A stretch of 6,925 nt of DNA. Origin: CAURNT01 sp963539215. GTDB taxonomy: Bacteria > Fusobacteriota > Fusobacteriia > Fusobacteriales > Leptotrichiaceae. How positions within the stretch are numbered: position 1 is the stretch's first letter; each line of letters opens with the position of its first letter. The stretch spans positions 1 to 6,925 of the forward strand of contig CAUTJT010000012.1 of NCBI GenBank assembly GCA_963539215.1, in the 5' to 3' direction. Of the stretch, positions 5,092 to 6,925 are shown piece by piece. The translations under genes and the position numbers were made by a program. The notes beneath the pieces were generated by a model, which ran no database searches, was not told the DNA's origin, and worked only from the letters and a program-made list of their open reading frames with translations.

Positions 5092-6915
5092 ATGAGTAAA
5101 ATAATAGGAATTGATTTAGGAACAACAAACTCTTGTGTGGCAATAATGGAAGGTGGAAATGTAACAATAATACCAAACTCTGAAGGAGCAAGAACAACTC
5201 CATCAGTTGTAAACATTAAAGATAATGGAGAAGTCGTTGTAGGAGAAATAGCAAAAAGACAAGCTGTTACAAATCCTACTTCAACTGTAAGTTCAATCAA
5301 AACTCATATGGGTTCTGATTACAAAGTAGAAATTTTTGGAAAGAAATACACTCCACAAGAAATTTCTGCTAAAATATTACAAAAATTGAAAAAAGATGCT
5401 GAAGCATACTTAGGAGAAGAAATTAAAGAAGCTGTTATCACAGTACCTGCTTACTTTACAGATTCTCAAAGACAAGCAACAAAAGATGCTGGAACAATAG
5501 CTGGATTAGATGTAAAAAGAATTATAAACGAACCAACAGCTGCTGCACTTGCTTATGGACTTGAAAAGAAAAAAGAAGAAAAAGTATTAGTATTTGACCT
5601 TGGTGGAGGAACATTTGACGTATCAGTTCTTGAAATATCTGATGGTGTTATAGAAGTTATATCAACAGCAGGAAATAACCACTTAGGTGGAGATGATTTT
5701 GATGCAGAAATTATAAAATGGTTAGTTGCAGAATTTAAAAAAGAAAGTGGAATAGATTTATCAAATGATAAAATGGCTTACCAAAGATTAAAAGATGCTG
5801 CAGAAAAAGCTAAAAAAGAATTATCAACATTAATGGAAACTTCAATTTCATTACCATTTATAACTATGGACGCAACAGGACCTAAACACTTAGAAATGAA
5901 GTTGACTAGAGCTAAATTTAATGATTTAACTAGACATTTAGTTGAAGCAACTCAAGAACCAACAAAAACAGCTTTAAAAGATGCTAGCTTATCAGCTAAT
6001 GAAATAGATGAAATCTTACTTGTTGGAGGTTCTACAAGAATACCAGCAGTTCAAGAATGGGTTGAAAATTTCTTTGGAAAGAAACCTAATAAAGGAATAA
6101 ATCCTGATGAAGTTGTTGCTGCAGGTGCTGCAATACAAGGTGGAGTATTAATGGGAGATGTTAAAGATGTATTACTTCTTGATGTAACTCCATTATCATT
6201 AGGAATTGAAACTCTTGGTGGAGTATTTACAAAGATGATAGAAAAGAATACTACTATCCCAGTTAAAAAATCACAAGTTTACTCAACAGCTGTGGATAAC
6301 CAACCAGCAGTTACTATAAATGTATTACAAGGTGAAAGATCAAGAGCTGCAGATAACCACAAGTTAGGAGAATTTAACCTTGAAGGTATACCTGCTGCTC
6401 CAAGAGGAGTACCTCAAATAGAAGTTACATTTGATATAGATGCTAATGGAATAGTTCATGTATCTGCAAAAGATTTAGGAACAGGAAAAGAAAATAAAGT
6501 AACTATTTCTGGATCAAGCAATCTTTCTAAAGATGAAATTGAAAGAATGACTAAAGAAGCAGAAGCTCATGCTGAAGAAGATAAAAAATTCCAAGAATTA
6601 GTAGAAACAAGAAATAGAGCAGACCAATTAATCTCTGCTACTGAAAAGACTTTAAAAGAAAATCCTGATAAAGTAAGCGAAGGAGATAAGAAAAATATAG
6701 AAGAAGCTATTGAAGAATTAAAGAAAGTTAAAGATAGTGATGATAAATCAGCAATAGATTCAGCTATGGAAAAATTATCTCAAGCATCTCATAAATTTGC
6801 AGAAGAATTATATAAAGAAGCACAAGCTCAGGCTCAAGCTCAACAACAAGCAGGAGCTAATGCAGGTTCTGACAAAAAAGATGAAGATGTAGCAGAAGCA
6901 GAAGTTGTAGACTAA
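5092..6915 (+). CDS. dnaK: Molecular chaperone DnaK (Hsp70)
   Basis: The complete 607-residue Hsp70 has its nucleotide-binding domain at 1-358: IIGIDLGTTNSCVAI (phosphate loop 1), K70, E147 in NEPTAAALAYG, and FDLGGGTFDVSVL at 168-180 with the catalytic/regulatory D169, T174 and D176, plus LLVGGSTRIPAVQ at 309-321. The hydrophobic linker VLLLDVTP (360-367) leads to the substrate-binding beta domain (about 368-480) and the helical lid (to about 575). The tail is Gln/Ala-rich (577-593), then acidic, ending AEAEVVD. It binds exposed hydrophobic stretches of client proteins in an ATP cycle driven by DnaJ and GrpE. The region after residue 70 goes from SIKTHMGSDYKVEIFGKKY directly to the TPQEISA helix, without the roughly 20-residue insertion found in proteobacterial DnaK. 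It ends the HrcA operon within this window; dnaJ may follow beyond the edge. Confidence 0.98.
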   Translation: MSKIIGIDLGTTNSCVAIMEGGNVTIIPNSEGARTTPSVVNIKDNGEVVVGEIAKRQAVTNPTSTVSSIKTHMGSDYKVEIFGKKYTPQEISAKILQKLKKDAEAYLGEEIKEAVITVPAYFTDSQRQATKDAGTIAGLDVKRIINEPTAAALAYGLEKKKEEKVLVFDLGGGTFDVSVLEISDGVIEVISTAGNNHLGGDDFDAEIIKWLVAEFKKESGIDLSNDKMAYQRLKDAAEKAKKELSTLMETSISLPFITMDATGPKHLEMKLTRAKFNDLTRHLVEATQEPTKTALKDASLSANEIDEILLVGGSTRIPAVQEWVENFFGKKPNKGINPDEVVAAGAAIQGGVLMGDVKDVLLLDVTPLSLGIETLGGVFTKMIEKNTTIPVKKSQVYSTAVDNQPAVTINVLQGERSRAADNHKLGEFNLEGIPAAPRGVPQIEVTFDIDANGIVHVSAKDLGTGKENKVTISGSSNLSKDEIERMTKEAEAHAEEDKKFQELVETRNRADQLISATEKTLKENPDKVSEGDKKNIEEAIEELKKVKDSDDKSAIDSAMEKLSQASHKFAEELYKEAQAQAQAQQQAGANAGSDKKDEDVAEAEVVD

Positions 6916-6925
6916 TAATAAAATA

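Noticed and set aside
4284..5300. Minus-strand open frames opposite the end of hrcA, grpE and the start of dnaK
   Set aside because: They are Phe/Leu/Ser-rich mirror images of Glu/Lys-rich coding sequence, with no ribosome sites or recognisable domains.

Overview
The window looks like chromosomal DNA of a very AT-rich bacterium, most probably a Fusobacterium or close relative. This is inferred from the A/T-ending codons, the hrcA-grpE-dnaK order behind a CIRCE operator, and the protein character; no search was possible. Both strands are used: everything left of about 2600 reads leftward and everything right of about 2690 reads rightward.

Left part (1-1500): a single IS91-type (Y2, HUH) transposase gene on the minus strand. 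It is complete in frame (about 401 codons) except for one internal TGA at 742-744. That stop separates the zinc-finger/HUH half from the half with the paired catalytic tyrosines, so the element is probably dead. A hairpin lies just past its stop codon, a larger bidirectional-terminator-like hairpin lies upstream of its start, and a 20-base near-identical direct repeat (13-32 and 1476-1495) brackets the whole unit.

Middle part (1508-3315): a two-gene minus-strand operon coding for a DUF3290 membrane protein followed, with a 4-base overlap, by a DUF421/YetF-like membrane protein. Across a short divergent promoter region lies a plus-strand gene for a small lipoprotein with a YiiX-like permuted NlpC/P60 (papain-like) fold. 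All three products are predicted to belong to the cell envelope.

Right part (3316-6925): the class I heat-shock operon. A strong sigma-70-type promoter (TTGACA, 17 bases, TATTAT) is followed at once by a perfect CIRCE operator, then hrcA (repressor), grpE (nucleotide exchange factor) and dnaK (Hsp70). HrcA is expected to bind CIRCE and repress its own operon until heat or misfolded protein inactivates it; GrpE recharges DnaK with ATP. dnaJ is not present; the window ends 10 bases after dnaK.

The most unusual feature is a histidine/cysteine-rich block (7 His and 2 Cys in 18 residues) in the otherwise acidic N-terminal tail of GrpE, which looks like a metal-binding segment. Secondary points are a 14-base palindrome on the -10 box of the heat-shock promoter, the direct repeats around the IS91 unit, and the precise position of the transposase stop. 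I saw no tRNA, rRNA, CRISPR array, riboswitch or clearly novel multi-gene system.
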